Part shown: positions 14,225 through 16,620 of the stretch, piece by piece
Position numbering within the stretch: position 1 is the stretch's first letter
Layout of the letters: each line of letters starts with the position of its first letter
Source of the DNA: Planctomycetaceae bacterium
Lineage (GTDB): Bacteria; Planctomycetota; Planctomycetia; Planctomycetales; Planctomycetaceae
NCBI GenBank assembly: GCA_016795125.1
Contig: JAEUIG010000445.1
Location: 1 to 16,620, forward strand
Direction of reading: 5' to 3'
Length of the DNA: 16,620 nt
Made by a program: the position numbers and the translations under genes
The notes under the pieces: generated by a model
Told to the model about the DNA's origin: nothing
Databases searched by the model: none
Seen by the model: the letters and a program-made list of their open reading frames with translations, nothing else

Positions 14225-15283
14225 TTAGTAGCGGATGATCAGGTCCAGATACAGCCGGGACTGCAGAACGTCCTTCCGTTCTGTCAGCGGAATCTCATAA
14301 GCGAGGCCGATTTCGTTCATCTCGCCGAACCGCTTCTTGCCGCCGAGGCCGAGCGTGACAATGTCGTTCCCCGCCACGCCGGTCGAACCGAGATTGAACA
14401 GGTCACCCCCCTCAAAGCTGAGGGGCAGCCGATCGCCGCTCTGCATCCAGTGGAACCAGTTCAGTTCTACCAGGCCGTACCAGGTGTCGATGACTTCGTA
14501 GTCCACGTGGTTCGACCAGTACCACATCTGGCTCCGCTGCGAGGTGTTCGTCGGCAGCCGGAAGCCCGTGGCCGACAACCAGTGCGAACGGTCGGTCAGG
14601 CCGGCGCCGGCGGTCCCGAACAGGTGGAACTCGCCGTCGCCGCTCCCCTGAAAGACGCCGCCACTGCCGCACGGCACTTCAAACGTGCCGCCGACGCTCG
14701 CAATCAAGGGGAGCGAAGGATTGCGAATCACGTTGTACTTGAGGCCGGCGGCGATGTCGGCCCAGCCTTCGTCATCGGGAATCACGGCCGGATTGTCCGA
14801 GTTCATCCAGATGTAGCCGTCCTTGTTCGCGATGAACGACAACCGCTCCGTTAACGCGACCCGCGCCTGCACGGCAAAGTACTGGGCGTCGCCACCGGAG
14901 AAGGCCGGGTTGCTGTTGGGAATCCAGTGCTGGGCGAAGATCGGCCGGATTTCGCTGAGGGTTCGCGGGTCTTCAAAGAACAGAGGGTTGGTGATCGGGC
15001 TGACGAAATCGGAGAACGCCCGATCAGACGGAGAGATGAAGCCCAGCAGCCGGTCCCCGAAACCTCCGCCAATGCCGCAGGAGCACAGCGCTGCCTGACC
15101 AGAGTTCCCGACCGCAGTCGCGAACTCAACGGCACGGGACTCGGCACTCGTCTGCTCAACGTCGGGTTCCGACATGCTGACGATTCGCGCGAGACGCGAA
15201 TCGAACAGACCCTCGCCTCGAGTGGGAGCGGCGGCGAAGCAGACAACAGCAGCGACGAAACAGAATGTGTGGCAGCGCGGCAC
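14225..15283 (-). CDS. Outer-membrane beta-barrel protein
   Basis: A 352-residue secreted protein. The N-terminus (VPRCHTFCFVAAVVCFAAAP then TRGEG) is a typical signal peptide. The mature part alternates Gly/aromatic strands and turns as in transporter-like barrels, with FVSPITNPLFFEDPRTLSEIR, WADIAAGLKYNVIR, GSGDGEFHLFGTAGAGL, YGLVELNWFHW and LPLSFEGGDLFNLGS. It ends RLYLDLIIRY with a C-terminal aromatic residue, as needed for BAM recognition. I associate this family with planctomycetes; its cargo or function is not known to me. The start is the GTG at 15283, with GGAGG 9 bases upstream and the signal peptide right after it; a longer reading to 15409 adds 42 residues that do not fit a signal peptide. 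It lies downstream of the DUF1501 gene, separated by 262 bases. Confidence 0.85.
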   Translation of the reverse strand: MPRCHTFCFVAAVVCFAAAPTRGEGLFDSRLARIVSMSEPDVEQTSAESRAVEFATAVGNSGQAALCSCGIGGGFGDRLLGFISPSDRAFSDFVSPITNPLFFEDPRTLSEIRPIFAQHWIPNSNPAFSGGDAQYFAVQARVALTERLSFIANKDGYIWMNSDNPAVIPDDEGWADIAAGLKYNVIRNPSLPLIASVGGTFEVPCGSGGVFQGSGDGEFHLFGTAGAGLTDRSHWLSATGFRLPTNTSQRSQMWYWSNHVDYEVIDTWYGLVELNWFHWMQSGDRLPLSFEGGDLFNLGSTGVAGNDIVTLGLGGKKRFGEMNEIGLAYEIPLTERKDVLQSRLYLDLIIRY

Positions 15284-15292
15284 GCGGGCGAT

Positions 15293-15297
15293 CCTCC
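15293..15297 (-). promoter_or_regulatory. Ribosome binding site that sets the barrel gene start
   Basis: On the minus strand this reads GGAGG, 9 bases before the GTG at 15283. It is the strongest Shine-Dalgarno in the window, and it places the start exactly before the signal peptide. Confidence 0.6.
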
Positions 15298-15311
15298 GTG
15301 AAAGTGACGGC

Positions 15312-15326
15312 TTGCCATCATGGCAA
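15312..15326. repeat. Palindrome upstream of the barrel gene
   Basis: TTGCCA-TCA-TGGCAA, a perfect six-base stem with a three-base loop, located 29 bases upstream of the GTG start. Another palindrome, GATTC-GGAA-GAATC, follows at 15339-15352. These could be an operator or a leader hairpin for the barrel gene, or further members of the spacer palindromes seen throughout the window. Confidence 0.5.
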
Positions 15327-15496
15327 ACTCCGCCCATAGATTCGGAAGAATCGATGCAGCGGGGTTGCGGAATCGCTCTGGGTGCATTTCCACGATGCAA
15401 TCGGAACAACTTATCTCAAATGCACTTGCGCGCGGCCGGCACATGTACCTGGATCGCACACTTCGCCACGCGCTACGTTCCGCCAGGTAAGGGGAG

Positions 15497-15512
15497 TGTG
15501 CACCAATGCACA
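15497..15512. terminator. Hairpin downstream of the DUF1501 gene
   Basis: TGTGCA-CCAA-TGCACA, a perfect six-base stem with a four-base loop, 34 bases after the DUF1501 stop. On the minus strand it is followed by CTCCCCTTACC, not a true T-run, so termination here is only a suggestion. No gene is supported in the rest of the 15284-15545 spacer. Confidence 0.35.
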
Positions 15513-15545
15513 GCGGATCGATCACGTGGTAGCAACGGCCGTTGG

Positions 15546-16620
<1,075 letters not shown>

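Noticed and set aside
15284..15409. A 42-residue N-terminal extension of the barrel gene
   Set aside because: The GGAGG at 15293-15297 and the signal peptide starting at the GTG at 15283 give a better start.

Overview
The window looks like a chromosomal segment of a GC-rich planctomycete (phylum Planctomycetota). The reasons are: a DUF1501 (sulfatase-like) protein; a Ser/Thr kinase with a planctomycete-style N-terminal extension and a polytopic tail; an outer-membrane barrel protein of a type I associate with planctomycetes; a FlgI-domain lipoprotein with HEAT-like repeats; ExbD/TolR-like proteins with long coiled coils; and weak or absent Shine-Dalgarno sequences at most genes. The phylum call rests on recognition of protein families, not on a marker gene. 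I see no rRNA, tRNA, CRISPR array or transposase.

Layout. Eight of the nine genes are on the minus strand and read right to left. From the right edge they are: a DUF1501 protein cut by the window end (15546-16620); an outer-membrane barrel protein (14225-15283); then, on the plus strand, a small LSm-like protein (13853-14131) convergent with the barrel gene, with a hairpin between the two. Divergent from the small gene is a FlgI-domain lipoprotein (11598-13505), followed 57 bp later by smc (7809-11540). Next come a membrane-anchored Ser/Thr kinase (6013-7683), a MotA/TolQ/ExbB-type channel with a long coiled-coil tail (4391-5845), two ExbD/TolR-like single-span coiled-coil proteins (2355-4238 and 922-2037), and an unrecognised four-span membrane protein (55-633).

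The most interesting part is 0.9-7.7 kb. A kinase precedes a proton-channel-like subunit and two non-identical ExbD-like partners. Only the smaller partner carries the membrane Asp that MotB, ExbD and TolR use for proton transfer; the larger one has Ala at the aligned position. This suggests an energised inner-membrane complex with a heterotypic, asymmetric plug pair and a long cytoplasmic rod on the channel, possibly under kinase control. Its job cannot be read from the sequence.

The second theme is non-coding. Most spacers carry one or more short palindromes, usually with a three-base loop. Some form families with several copies, two of which occur as inverted pairs, and one of those pairs encloses the 55-633 gene. 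A longer imperfect inverted repeat (759-903) lies just downstream of the smaller ExbD-like gene.
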